A stretch of DNA of 64,000 bases from Epiperipatus broadwayi (taxonomy: Eukaryota > Onychophora > Udeonychophora > Euonychophora > Peripatidae), in assembly GCA_028023455.1 (NCBI GenBank), contig JAQFVV010012416.1, forward strand, positions 7,817,967 to 7,881,966, read 5' to 3'. The notes under the pieces were generated by a model. The model was not told the DNA's origin. It saw nothing but the letters and a program-made list of their open reading frames with translations, and did not search any database. Shown here in pieces: positions 24,190 to 35,604 of this stretch (position 1 is its first letter; every line of letters starts with the position of its first letter). Both the position numbers and the translations under genes were made by a program.

Positions 24190-24815
24190 TGGTCATTTTA
24201 AAGAGTAAAGCATACTGTAAGATACTGCCATTTCTCAAATTATTTTACAAATAAAAAATCAATAATATTTAAATTTAAAGGTATAACAATGGGGAAAGGT
24301 GGACTTCCCAATGCACTGATTGGTTGTGTTGCATTTTCAACAAAAAGGTGTGATGTCACAATTTTGACAGGTCTAAATTTTTTGTTCTGATTTTCAAAAT
24401 GAAAATGTATATTTTAAAGTATTTTTTCATATTTTTTTTACATATTGTCAATTATTTTGATAAAATATGCTACAAATATAATTATTTTAGAAGAATGATT
24501 AAGATTTTAATAAAAATTCTTTATTTTTACATGAACGTAAATTGAGAAAAAAAATCAGTGACAGGCTGTATTTGTTAATAAGTTACAAAACATTCATTTT
24601 ATGTATTTTTCTATAGATTATTTTATAATTATAAATAGAAATTTATTTTGAAAAAACTTTCATTCACTTTCATAATTTGACAAATTATTAATTTGCTTTT
24701 TATAAATGAAACTAAAATGAATATAATATTGAAAGATGAATATATTTTTACTGCTCAATCTATAATTCACCAATCAAAGATTTAGAAATTTAATTCAATA
24801 GGCCAATAAAGATTT
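24190..24815 (-). repeat. Dispersed ~0.6 kb repeat, copy 2 (inverted)
   Basis: This is the reverse-complement counterpart of 19885-20500: CTGTAAGATACTGCC near 24217, TAACAATGGGGAAAGGTGGAC near 24283, and ATAGGCCAATAAA near 24800. With copy 1 it makes a spaced inverted pair enclosing the LINE relic at 21.6 kb. Confidence 0.6.
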
Positions 24816-26440
24816 GTACCAATTTAAAGGTTAAAAGGGGGAGACATTTTAAAAGTGAAATAAACACAAATAATTTTGCTTGGATAAAAAAAATCTAAGA
24901 GTAAAGAATTCTAAAAGCATTATGATTAATTAACCTAGTCTGAAAAGGCTGATTTTAGTTTGTTTTTTTTAAAAAAAAGAAAAAAGAAAGCTGTAATAGA
25001 GTTTATTTTTGTGTGTGCTTTCAATATTGAATTAATTATAAAAGTATAATATTGTGATAAATTAAAATATATAATATAAATGTCAATGTGCACATACCTT
25101 CCTATGTGCACAATATATATGTTAAATCAAGAATAATTATGTATTATAAAATTAATAACTTTATTGTGACAAAATGAAATATATGATATAAACATCAATG
25201 TGTGCCTTCAATTCAATACACATACACATGTATATTAAATATGTTATTGAATATTGAATTTCATTTATGATTATGACAATTCAAATGTTTTATATTAAAT
25301 AATAATGATATATATAACTTGGTATGAGGCATTTTTGTCATTTAAGTTTGTATTTTAGATGTTAATTAAAATATATTTATATAATAGTAAAATGCACAAC
25401 ACTATAATGTATATGTAAATCATAATGTAATGACTTGAATTTTGAATCAATCATGTAAATCACAATGTGATACTTATTTTTTAATTGTATATTACTCAAA
25501 ATCAGAAGGATTAATTGATATGTGTATAGTCTTATTCTAGAGACCTTAATTTCATTTATTTTTTATTGTTATTAATAAACTTGTATTTCTTTGTTAAAAT
25601 TATTCCAGTGACTTAATTGTAAAAGGGTTTAGAATATTATATGTATCACATTATCTCTTGGTCACAATACAGTAATAGAGCTTATGTTCACTGTGCTGGA
25701 TTCGAGCATAATGGTCTGATTATATGAATGGGGATGTATTTTTGGTGCAGGGGCATTCAGTTAACAAAGGTTCTGTTTTGACATGAAGAATATATTCTTC
25801 AAAGCCCATGCACTACATTTTATTTTACTTTAGTCTCTATCACAATTTAAGTTTATAGTTGGACAGTAAATTAATGGCACTAAGTGGCCAGAGCATTGAT
25901 GATGATCAGCATATTTTAATATCCCAACATTATTGTTTTTATTACTATGTATTCTCATGGGTTAGCATATACTTTGTGCATTCAAATTATATTTAAATAA
26001 TTGTCCCAAGCTGGCAAGGGCTAAAGAGTTGGCCTAATCTACAGTAGACCCATTTCAATTCCAGTCACTGGATTGACTGTTGATTTACTTTTAATTAAAT
26101 GTTAGTCATTTATGATGTTGGATGATTAGTTCTTTTGGGTATTACTAGTACTGATTTTTACTTATTGATAATGCTAGTTGATGAATTTATGATTATAATT
26201 ATAGTTGCTTTAAGGAGTTAAATGGAATGATCTTTCAGTGATCTCACAGAGAATACTTATATTTCTCATGTTCTCTATAATATATAAAATTTCTTATATA
26301 TTCTTTGATTTTAAACATTACCCATGCTCATGATTTTACTTTATTTTAACATTATTGAAAATTTTATATTTATATTAATTTTGACCTGGGGTTGATGATG
26401 ATGATTTTCCATCATCCCAGATTTACCTTCTCATCACTCC
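24816..26440. other. A+T-rich DNA, no gene seen
   Basis: Nothing was recognised apart from short direct similarities around CACATAC/CATGTATATTAAAT near 25090-25240. Confidence 0.5.
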
Positions 26441-26463
26441 ATCCTGGTACTATATATATATAT

Positions 26464-27530
26464 AATTTTTATAAGATTAAGGAAGGGTGGATAATAGGTT
26501 ATATTATTTCTCCTTTAGTATGTTCAGTTTATATTAGTTTTATGGAAGAGGAAATTATTATTAAAAAGAATTGTTTATATGTAAAATTATTTGTCAGATA
26601 TGTTGATGATTGTTTATTTGTAGTTGAGAATGATAAATTGAAGGAATTTGTAAATGAGTTTAATTGTTTTGATCCTTCTATAAAATTTGTGCTAGAAGGA
26701 GGGGGGTTGGATTTTGGTAAGTTAAAATTTTTAGATCTTTTGGTGATTAGAAATATAGAAACTAATTGTTTATTGTGCAGTCATTTAGTTAAAAGTAAAG
26801 AATTAAGATCTATAATTAAACCTGATAGCTATCAGTCTGTATCTCATAAAGTAGCTGCTTTAAAAAATTATTGTCATTGGAATATTAAATTAAATAATTT
26901 AGTGGGGTAGCTTTGTTTCAGAAATATCAATTTTATAAAGATTATTTGAGTGTTGGATACTCTGATAAATTTGTTAAAAGTATTTTATTTAATAGTAATA
27001 TTTGTAAGGATGTAAAGGTTAAAGAAAAATATGATTTTATTCCTTTGCCATTTAAATTGTCTTCTTATAAAATTGTGTGTAGAAATAGTAAATTGTTTGG
27101 AAATAAGAAAATTGCTTGGAAAAGGGGTGTTACATTGAATAATTTATTAAATAATACAAAAGAAGTTTTTGATAGAAAGACTATTCCTGGTGTGGTATAT
27201 TTTATTCCTTGTTTATTTTGTAAGAAGGTTTACATAGGTCAGAGTAGTTTGAGTTTAAATGAAAGAATAAAGGTTCATAAAAGTAGAGTTAAAAATAGAT
27301 ATCTTAGTTCTGCTTTGTATGTCCATGAAAAAGATACAGGCCACACTATTGATTTTGATGAAGCTAAGGTTGTCTTCTTTGAGAGAAATGAAATCAAAAG
27401 AAGAATTAAAGAGTCTTTATTATTGAAAATTTATTATTCTGAAGCAATTAACTTATTTAAGAGTTCTTTTAATATTAAGGGTGGATGGGAAGTGAATGGA
27501 TTTGTGGGTAGTTTTTAATAGTATATATAA
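26464..27530 (+). pseudogene. Penelope-like element, 5'-truncated: RT palm + GIY-YIG endonuclease
   Basis: Reading starts inside the reverse transcriptase near 26464 with a decayed B motif (GYIISPLVCSVYISFMEE, where an intact one has a G-S-x-x-SP core). The catalytic YVDD follows at 26599-26610 (RYVDDCLFVV), then KLKFLDLLVIRN, a PLE-typical FLD-x-LV-x-R block. A stop at 26908-26910 marks a frame change. The second frame (to the stop ending 27518) runs through LSVGYSDKFVKSIL and ends in a GIY-YIG domain: GVVY (27189-27200), the PLE-specific IPCLFC cysteine pair, VYIG (27228-27239), the Arg of LNERIKVHK, a His/Asn-rich region and a conserved Glu in RIKESLLL (27411-27413). RT plus C-terminal GIY-YIG with Cys motifs is diagnostic of Penelope-like retroelements. 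The N-terminal half is missing, so it is not autonomous. Confidence 0.9.
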
Positions 27531-27561
27531 TGTGTGGTTTTTTTGTAGTTCTTTACACTTG

Positions 27562-27592
27562 AGAAGTCTGCTTGTAGCAGTGAAACCTTAGG
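27562..27592 (+). ncRNA. Degenerate hammerhead-like motif downstream of the PLE ORF
   Basis: About 40 bp after the PLE stop: CTTGAGAAG, a CTGC/GCAG hairpin, then TGAAACC. The position (just 3' of GIY-YIG) is that expected for the ribozyme motif of PLE terminal repeats, but the first box departs from CTGANGA. Confidence 0.3.
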
Positions 27593-27688
27593 TTGTGTTT
27601 TAATATTATTTTTATTCTGGTCTGGTTTAATTTTAGATTTGGGGTAGTTTTGATTTTATATTGACTAGTTTAGCTTTATGATTGTAAT

Positions 27689-27841
<153 letters not shown>

Positions 27842-27842
27842 A

Positions 27843-28280
27843 ATATTATATATTCAGCCTGTGTTCTGCCCATCCTTCTTCTGTATATGTACATGGATAT
27901 ACTAAGCTCATATGAGTGAGGAGTCAGATTGACTTATGGTTAACATGGGTATGACAATAATATTGGCATTAACAAGGGCTTTGAGCATTCAATCATCCTC
28001 AGATTTTCAATGTTATGGATGGCTGAAAAGTTGGAGAGTGGAGAAGATTGAAGGTTGTACATTAAAGTTTGAAGATTTTCTATCTTAATATAAACTGAGC
28101 AGTGATGGTAGGAGGTGATCTGGACCAAAATGATGAGTGCTGTTTCAGAACAAAATACTAGTGTTAGAGATCACTTATCTTTTTTGCATATATATAGTAA
28201 TGTGTATTAGTTATATAAAATGGATTGGTTAGATGTAGAAAGCTTGAGCTTGAAAGTCTGAGTTCAAGCCCCTTTATAGT
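27843..28280 (+). repeat. Single arm of the 'GGTTTAGCATGAAAT' family, copy 4
   Basis: Starts TATTCAGCCTGTGTTCTGCCC just after the (TA)n and runs through AACATGGGTATGAC, GCATTAACAAGGGCTTTGAG and AGATTTTCAATG to the tip GAGCTTGAAAGTCTGAGTTC then AAGCCCC (ending near 28273). Only one arm of the palindrome is present, showing that the ~430-bp unit can exist on its own. The tip B-box (GAGTTCAAGCCCC) is the best preserved in the window. Confidence 0.7.
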
Positions 28281-28545
28281 TAAAAAACTGTGTGTAATTT
28301 AGATTTATATTAAGAATGTTATTTTGATGATCACTGAATCTGAATATATGTATTTTGTAGTTAATTATGTATTATATTTAAACTATATATTATTGTAAAT
28401 TAACTAATTGATTAATGAAAGGAATTTGTTGGTTTCTTTTTTAAATGGAGTTAAAGGAAACAACTGCCATTGCTATTTTATTTATATATTTTTTAATAAT
28501 TGTTTTATGAATATAGAAAAATTATAACACAGGTTAATAATTACA
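28281..28545. other. A+T-rich DNA, no gene seen
   Basis: No feature is supported. Confidence 0.5.
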
Positions 28546-28547
28546 TA

Positions 28548-28705
28548 TTTCGAATAGTATTATTCTCTATCCTTCTTCAGGTGTGGCTGGTCTGATCAGT
28601 GACAATATTAGCATAGGAGTCAAACTTACACCTTTAGAATCTTAAATGTCAAATTATTAAGGGAATATTCTAACCATCTGAGCTATTCTTCTAGAATTAA
28701 CTTAA
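28548..28705 (-). mobile_element. tRNA-headed SINE with hammerhead-like tail, copy 3 (best preserved)
   Basis: On the minus strand: A-box TAGCTCAGATGGTTAGAA (28668-28685), B-box GTAAGTTTGACTCC (28615-28628), and linker AATATTGTCACTGATCAGAC. Then come CTGAAGA (28574-28580), a stem (GGATAG...CTATTC, with one mismatch) and GAAATATG (28548-28551 is the GAAA complement). The tail AATTATTAACCTGTG continues left of 28548. A tRNA promoter followed by a hammerhead box set is not a usual LINE-type SINE tail. Confidence 0.6.
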
Positions 28706-28709
28706 ATTT

Positions 28710-30425
28710 TAGTTAATATTAAAAAATATATATTTAAGAAGAAAAATACAATACCTCTTAAATAGTGTAATGGTCATATTTGTACATTCACACAACAAAA
28801 TCCAGAGTTCTGGTAAATTATACTAAACTGATCCAGATGAGTGGTTGAAACCTAAAATCTGACCACATTTCAACTCCTTTACCAGCATTTTGTGATTTAC
28901 TACTCTATGTATAACATATATAAGGTTACACTTGGTCTCAATTTAATTCGCAAGCTGGCATAGAACTGGGTGGAACATCATACTCTAGAATGACCAATAA
29001 TTACTAATAATATTAACTAAACACACTTATGGTTAAATAAACTAACATATATAAATTAGCAGACTAATACTAAATTTGGATTGATTTGGAGTGGTTTGAA
29101 GTAGTGTATGAGAGACACATGAAACAGAATTACAATATAAATATCTTTAATAAATAAATTAAGCAAATCAATTAATATAAAAATAACAGATGTGCATTGG
29201 TTAAGTTTTACAAATGCAGGTGTTATAACAATGATGAGATAATTTAGGTTGCAGGAGTCTCATCTTTTAGAATGCACTTTAGATCTATTAATAATAATAT
29301 TTATTATAGTTTATAACCTGTGATTAATATTCATGCCTATAGATATGTTATGCCAGTTATTCTAGGTTTGCTATGGAAAGCTGAATCTTACAGGAATGAT
29401 TTATGATAAAACATAATTTATTCATACTAACATATACCTTATGAGCAATAAATACATTCCACATGCAGATTACTTAAGAAAACTAGATTCCACATTCAGA
29501 CTAATGCTGAACTTCATAATAATAAGGCGAGATGAACTGGTGATTGTAGTGGAGCTTCAGGCACTATGGCACTAAATTAATAATAAGGTGGTATGATATG
29601 AATGTATAATTATTCATGGGCTTCAGTACCAAGTACTCAGATTCCTTGGACTGTACAACTTGCTAGCATAATAGAACATTAGTTCGAGTGTCAGGGCAGC
29701 TTTACAGTTGGTTTCTGGACCTTCATGTTCCAGTTCTAAGGTGGCTGTATAAACTAAATAATGTGGTGGCATATCAGAATAAGACCATTTTAACAAAGAA
29801 TGTATGGCAAGGTGTAAATACACATGTAGTGTTTAAAATCTGATTGGCTGTCTGAGAGACAATTGCGCATGTGAAAGACTAGCAAACTTTCAATTATTTC
29901 CAATTTATTAACGACATGTGATTTAGACAAATATTAAACAAATATTAAAAACACATTTGTAACATTTACTAAACAATACTACTAAAATTAAAGATAAATT
30001 TATGTGCATGAAATACTACTGTTTCATTCTGCACCTTACTCCAGTTCTCAATTAGCATACTTTAAACATGCTATGAGGGGTTTCTCTAAAGCAATCTAGT
30101 TTAAAAATGTTAAATCTGCATATTTCATCTAATAAATTAGGGAGGAGAAAAGCATATTTCAGGGCTTAATTAATAATTGCTGATATGTCTTAAATATCAT
30201 CCCTGCTATTATCTAACTATATATATATATATATATGATAAACAAAACAAGTTATAAATTTTGTAACTTGCTATAGCTTGCACTTTATGATCACTAGATG
30301 GAGCTTTACCAATAACCCACAATCAAGCTTTGTTTACATAAACGCTGAGAGAGATAAAATTCAATATCTCTTTTAAATTGTCTCCAACCTTATTATTTTT
30401 AATGTTTTCACGATTATAAGATGTA
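28710..30425. other. Unassigned DNA, slightly higher complexity
   Basis: No domain was recognised in any frame. A stretch near 29845-29880 (CTGATTGGCTGTCTGAGAGA) looks LTR- or promoter-like, but no partner copy was seen. A short (TA)n tract lies near 30219-30237. Confidence 0.4.
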
Positions 30426-30428
30426 GAT

Positions 30429-30739
30429 AATACAATATTTTTGGGTATGAACCATGTATTATTTTGCATTACAATGCGATATTTTGACGGAGTAGCAACC
30501 GCCATTATCAAGCTTAACTTTTGAAAGAACAATCGTTAGATCTCAAAGAATAATGTGACTCAGTGCAAGATGAGAAGTGAGATTCAACTTGAAGTATCTC
30601 ACACTGAGTCACATTATTCCTTGAGATCTAAAGATTGTTCTTTCAAAAGTTAAGCTTGATAATGGTGGTTGCTAGTCCATCGAAATATCGGATTGTAATG
30701 CAAAATAATACACGGTTCGTACCCAAAAATATTGTATTA
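30429..30739. repeat. Palindrome with hammerhead-like cores in both arms
   Basis: Arms of about 137 bases (30429-30566 and 30602-30739) are about 90% complementary, with an axis near 30584. The outward-reading right arm has CTTGATAATGG (from 30655), a hairpin closing with CCATC, then GAAATATCGG (from 30682). It continues into GATTGTAATGCAAAATAATA and a TA-rich end. Box order and position match the other PLE-like palindromes. Confidence 0.7.
30656..30687 (+). ncRNA. Hammerhead-like core in right arm of the 30.4-30.7 kb palindrome
   Basis: TTGATAA (30656-30662), an ATGG/CCAT stem around ten loop bases, then GAAAT (30682-30686). The left arm holds the mirror copy with the GAAA box changed. Confidence 0.4.
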
Positions 30740-30744
30740 TATAT

Positions 30745-31266
30745 ATATAATTAATTTTCAAATCTTAAGGATAAGCTAGAAAATAATAGCATAAATAAAC
30801 ATACATGTATAACAATGAGCACATAGTGGTCTGTTGTTATATATAAGAATAGATTCCAAAACAGAGATTTATGTTTGCTAAAAAACCAGCCTAAAATATT
30901 TTACTGGAGAGCTTCGAGCCATTTCTATCTAAAGTTTACTAAATTACATATCTCTGCTTTGAATTATGGCATATCATAACATATCAATAAAAGTAAAATA
31001 AGATAAAGTAAAATACAATAGACACAAACACAGATTAGGAAAAGTTAATAATAACTAATTACAGTTACTACATTTAAGAGAAGTTATAATTATATTCATT
31101 TTAATATAGGCAAGATTGTTACAGTTATAGGTTTATTTTAGAATTACATTTAAAGATTTATAATTACATAGTTTAATTTACTGAGAAGTTATTATTCATA
31201 TATTTATGACTTTATGAACATTCATTACAGACAGTTAGCTTAAAAAACTTATTAAGAATAATTTAA
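30745..31266. other. A+T-rich DNA, no gene seen
   Basis: No feature is supported. Confidence 0.5.
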
Positions 31267-31572
31267 TTAAAAACTTATTTTTAAAGAGCTCTGCAGAGAA
31301 GAAATATTACCAATCTTCTTCTGGGCTGAATCATCTGGCATTTTATTAGGTACTGGCACTCTTTAATGGGTTGTCTCCTGATTTCTTCTTGGCAGCTGGT
31401 GGAACTGGTTTTTTGCAACAGGTGGAAGGTTACGATTCTTCTGAAGGAAGACAGAAAATCTGGGCCTTCCTAGCTGATCATATTCATTTTTAAAATGGGC
31501 ATAGCTCCTGGCAGCAACTGCTTTACATATAATAGAGGGGATCTTGAGTGTTGAAATTTGGGGTTTTTTATA
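31267..31572 (-). pseudogene. Unassigned coding-like segment with one internal stop
   Basis: On the minus strand, a 69-codon open frame (31572 to the TAA at 31363-31365) continues in frame to another stop at 31267-31269. The conceptual product has a balanced, non-A/T-driven composition (for example KAVAARSYAHFKNEYDQLG and LPPVAKNQFHQLPRRNQ; then MPDDSAQKKIGNISSLQ). This contrasts with the F/I/K/Y/N-rich noise frames around it. The local G+C is also higher. I do not recognise the family; a retroelement ORF1, a gag-like fragment or a host exon are all possible. Confidence 0.3.
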
Positions 31573-31574
31573 TT

Positions 31575-33355
31575 AGTCTTCTGATACCCCCCTCACAAAC
31601 CTATTAACTTGTTTACAATTTTAAAATTTAATCTTTAATTTTAGTATCTTTTTAAAATTTACATTTGTGCCTCAGTAAGAACAAAAGAAAATCTCTAGCA
31701 AATTTAAAATAATACTGCTTGGATGATTTTGCTTTGTCCAAATATATTTTAAATTTGTTATTTTTTTAAAATCTGTTTTCACTATTAATTTGAAGCAATC
31801 TTTTTGAATATTTTCTGAGACCATAAATGATTTGTACAGATTGCATTTCTGATCTATATCTCATATGGTGTCATCACAACTTTTATTATTACATTAATGT
31901 TAATTAAACATCTTGCTATCCCTGCAGTTCTTACTACAATGTGAAAAGTCCAACATAAAAGGTCTATGTCCCATATATTACATCACCAAAACATTTATTG
32001 CTGTGAAATTGTTTATGTTGTAAATGAAAATAAAAAAGTGTCATGTTATATATTGGTATCATTCCATTTTTTACAATGTGATTGTTCAGATGAGAAATGA
32101 ATTTGGATAAGCTCTACACAATACATTTGTATTATTACACTTCTCATTACCATATGATTGTTTACATTAAAAAAGTGTTGCTGTATAAATTGTTATTCTA
32201 TTTCTTTTCATTATGATATTTAGCATGTAATGGATGAACATGACAGAGCTCTGCATATTGCATAAATAAGCCATAAATAAGCATGTGATGGCTACTCATC
32301 AACATGAATGAATTAATATGGAAGATTTATCATATTTTTCTTTTAAGCTTCAGAGTAAGATCTTATTTCTCATAAAGTTACTGGCTTTTTATTCATTAGG
32401 GTGGTTTGCTTACATATAAGTGCTCTCTTTGGTATATTTGTATAAGGTAAGACTTAACATTTCTGGAGGTTAAAAATTTATTAAAGACATAACAATGGTT
32501 GCAATCAATAGCAGAGCACAAAAATTCATTAGCTTATGGTTTTAGACTGCCATTTCATGACATCTATTTATTCATGGATGTAAAATTTTAGATCTCTTTT
32601 GATGGAGAAAACTAAAAGAAAATTTGTTTAATATTAAATGCTGCATTCCCAAATTTTGTGATTTAAGAAAGATAGAAAAATCTGGGGTGTTCTTTACTTT
32701 AAATGCATAGATGGAGTTGGAATTATTGTAATAAAAGATAGATGGACAACATTTTAAAGGTTGGTACTATATTCTGTAAGAATACCAAATATTTAATAAA
32801 AGATACCAGTGCAAGTAAACTATATTGTGACCTAAAAACTCTTACTTTAGTGGAAGACTCTTGAACAAATCAAGCAGCATTAAAATTATCATGAAAAATT
32901 TTAATGTTTAAAACATGAAGAAATGATATAAATTTGGACATAGAAACAAAATTGAGAAAAAACAAAGTTTATAAAATTTTAAAGAAAAATACAGGATTTT
33001 TAAAAACATTCAAAAGAAATGAAAGACTATAAATGAAGATGAGGCAACTTTATTTAACTTTTTATCAGCAAGATTTTTTTAACTTATTTACTTAAGAAAT
33101 CTGGCCTAAAAAGTAATTATAGGTTAGTAAAACATAAGATATATTTTTATACAAAATTATAGAAGAATACAATGCAAATATGACATTTGTATTCTTAAAA
33201 CAAATTCCAATGAAGACTACAATTACAAATTGTTTCAGGAAATACTAACAGTTTGAAGAATTATTCTTATATTTTCTCTTTTACTTTTTTAGCATTTCTC
33301 TTCATATATTTATATATATTAAAATTTCTTTAACATCTCCTCTTATACACTTTAA
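31575..33355. other. A+T-rich DNA, no gene seen
   Basis: No recognisable frames or repeats. Confidence 0.5.
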
Positions 33356-33359
33356 TGCA

Positions 33360-33480
33360 ATGTTTTTTCATAATTTCTTCTTTATTTTTCTTACAATTTT
33401 GACTGTTCTGCAGTCTTCATCAGAGCTACAACATTTAAACATATAATAATATAATCATTATTTTATATACATATTAATAT
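33360..33480 (-). repeat. Solo copy of the outer arm of the 2.6-4.9 kb palindrome, with hammerhead-like core
   Basis: On the minus strand: GTAGCTCTGATGA (perfect CTGATGA, 33417-33423), a perfect 5-bp stem GACTG / CAGTC (33401-33415) and AAAATTGTAAG. The expected GAAA is AAAA here. Flanks match 2610-2720 (ACTTTATTCTTACAGTTTC-like and TACATTTTATACACATATTT-like sequence). Confidence 0.55.
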
Positions 33481-34700
33481 ACATATTTTATATTACCATT
33501 CATAATCATATTTAACTTTAACTTCATAGCTTCGCTTCTCTTATTTCTTACTTATATTCTTCTATTATTTTTTACTTATTTTATTTTCATTTTATTCCTA
33601 TTTTTTATTTTATTCTATCTGATCTTATATAACAGATACTTTAATAAAAATAGCTGTGTAATTTATAAAAAACATAAGAAAAGAACTCCATCAATAAAAC
33701 TTTTATTAAGAGATAGAAAATATAAGTATAAAAAATTATCAAGAGATTACTGCAGAATACTACAGAAAAATAAAACTAAACAGTGAATTTTAGAAGAAAA
33801 TATAATTTTGAAAAGAAGAATAAAAGTCTCAAAGATAAAAAAAAAAAATACTCTGCTATTGAAAGAAAAGTTTTTATAAAAACATTGATGACATCATAAA
33901 GTAGGAGAAAAAATTATCCAAAACATTATACAATAATAAAAAATTGAAAAATAGTTTATTTAATATATGCAATATCATTTGAAACTATAATTATTACAAG
34001 TGAAAAGGTAAAATATATAATTAAATATTTAAAAATAAAAAAAGCTCCAAAAATAACTAAAAATTATAATTAAATCAAAGAAGTAAGTAAAATTATAAGG
34101 AAATTATTGGCAATTATACACAGATAAATAATAAAAATATCATAAATGACTAAAGGAGTAAGTATTAATAGTAATGCCTAAAAAGGTGACAAAGAATGTA
34201 TTAGGACGTACAGACTTATCAATCTTTAGTGAGTTTTATAAGATTTTTACTGAAGTAATTATAATTAATTTTCAACGTTATGCAAAGATTTATTCAGTTT
34301 GGTTTATTAGTTGTGACCAGGCCGCTTTCAGCTGCTTAAGTCAATTCATAGCACGCATGAACATCACGGACTTGTAATATTTATATCTAAACACTATTTT
34401 ATTTGAATTAATGATTTACATATTTCATTTTTTGAAGAATTGTACACTGATTCTCTTTTTTTATTAATAGCGTGGTTGTTATTAGCGATAAACCAAGTTA
34501 CTGTTGACTTTGCGTTTTAGGAAATTTTGGAATCCAGTAAAGTAAAAGAAAGAATTGGAGTTAAAAGTGGTTATAGAAGATCACCCCTCACGATTGTAAT
34601 AATAGATGTTGTAAAAAAAAAAAAAAATTAAAGAGTATGAGTGCTAAAAACAATGCGAGTTATGAAAAATTGTTTAACTCTAAAACATTTCAGCAATAAG
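33481..34700. other. A+T-rich DNA, no gene seen
   Basis: Nothing was recognised. The 67-codon frame at 34174-34377 has no known motif. Confidence 0.5.
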
Positions 34701-34704
34701 AATT

Positions 34705-34830
34705 AGATAGTTTATTTCTCCGGGAGTTCGTAAAAATTTGGAGCACTGAAGTGGGATGAGATCCATAGATCTCAAGATCCAATAGATATTGCGCTCCTGC
34801 TTCTGCAATCTTACTACTGCATCAAACCAC
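34705..34830 (-). mobile_element. tRNA-derived SINE of the second family, copy 2
   Basis: The minus strand keeps the family tail (GTGCTCCAAATTTTTACGAA, then CTCCCGGAGAAATAAAC) and a diverged head (TTGCAGAAGCAGGAGCGCAA, TTGGATCTTGAGATC). The A- and B-boxes are eroded, so this copy is recognised by the tail shared with 63615-63760. Confidence 0.5.
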
Positions 34831-34834
34831 ACAG

Positions 34835-35500
34835 GATATTTCTGAAGTGATTAGTACTTTGGAATGTCATGATATAAACTCAAGATATTCTTAAACTCTG
34901 ATAAATATTTATCCAGATGTCCCATCAGTAATTATACAATATAGTGACGTTAAGAATATTAACACTAAAAAGGGTATCCGCAGAAGGATTTCATATCTCT
35001 AATAGTTTTATATCGGTATTGTAACTAATATAGGAGCTTATAGAGGATAAAAAATAAAATAATTTAAATCATATATTTTACAGAAGATGGTGGTTCAACG
35101 TAATAAATATTTAAATAGTTTGTATTATCTTTCAAGTAAATCTATATAAATATATAGTTATTACTAAGATAAAATAAAAATCAGAACTCTCATGATACCT
35201 ACAATATATATATACATTATACGACAAAACTATTTTAATCTTTGCTGTTCCTAGTTTGTAATATTTTTTGGTTTTGAAGTACTTTTAATTCAACAAATTT
35301 AAGTTTAAAATGATTACTGAACGATTTTGAAGAATATATATATATTATTTATTATATTTACAACTTGTATTTTTAAAAATATATGTTACAATTAAGATAA
35401 AAGCAATATGGATTAGCAATATTTAAAAGTTATGTTTTTAATTTAAAATTTTATCTGAAAATCTTTTTCGTGCCATTTAATAAAATAAAGTTAATTTGTG
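34835..35500. other. A+T-rich DNA, no gene seen
   Basis: No feature is supported. Confidence 0.5.
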
Positions 35501-35504
35501 CAGT

Positions 35505-35600
35505 GCAAGGTCGTGACGTCATCATTTCTAGAGCAGTTTATGTATAGTCATGCAAATATGCTGATTGTGTTTAGAGTTAGGCAACAGACTGATGATAGAT
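35505..35600. promoter_or_regulatory. Candidate transcription-factor site cluster (CRE + octamer)
   Basis: A full cAMP-response-element palindrome TGACGTCA (35514-35521) lies 28 bp from a full octamer ATGCAAAT (35550-35557), the consensus sites of CREB/ATF and POU proteins. The neighbourhood to about 35760 is locally richer in G+C and CpG than its surroundings. Single motifs arise by chance, so this is only a candidate. Confidence 0.25.
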
Positions 35601-35604
35601 CAAA

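Noticed and set aside
34174-34377. 67-codon plus-strand frame
   Set aside because: No motif, no splice or promoter context, and length within chance expectation.
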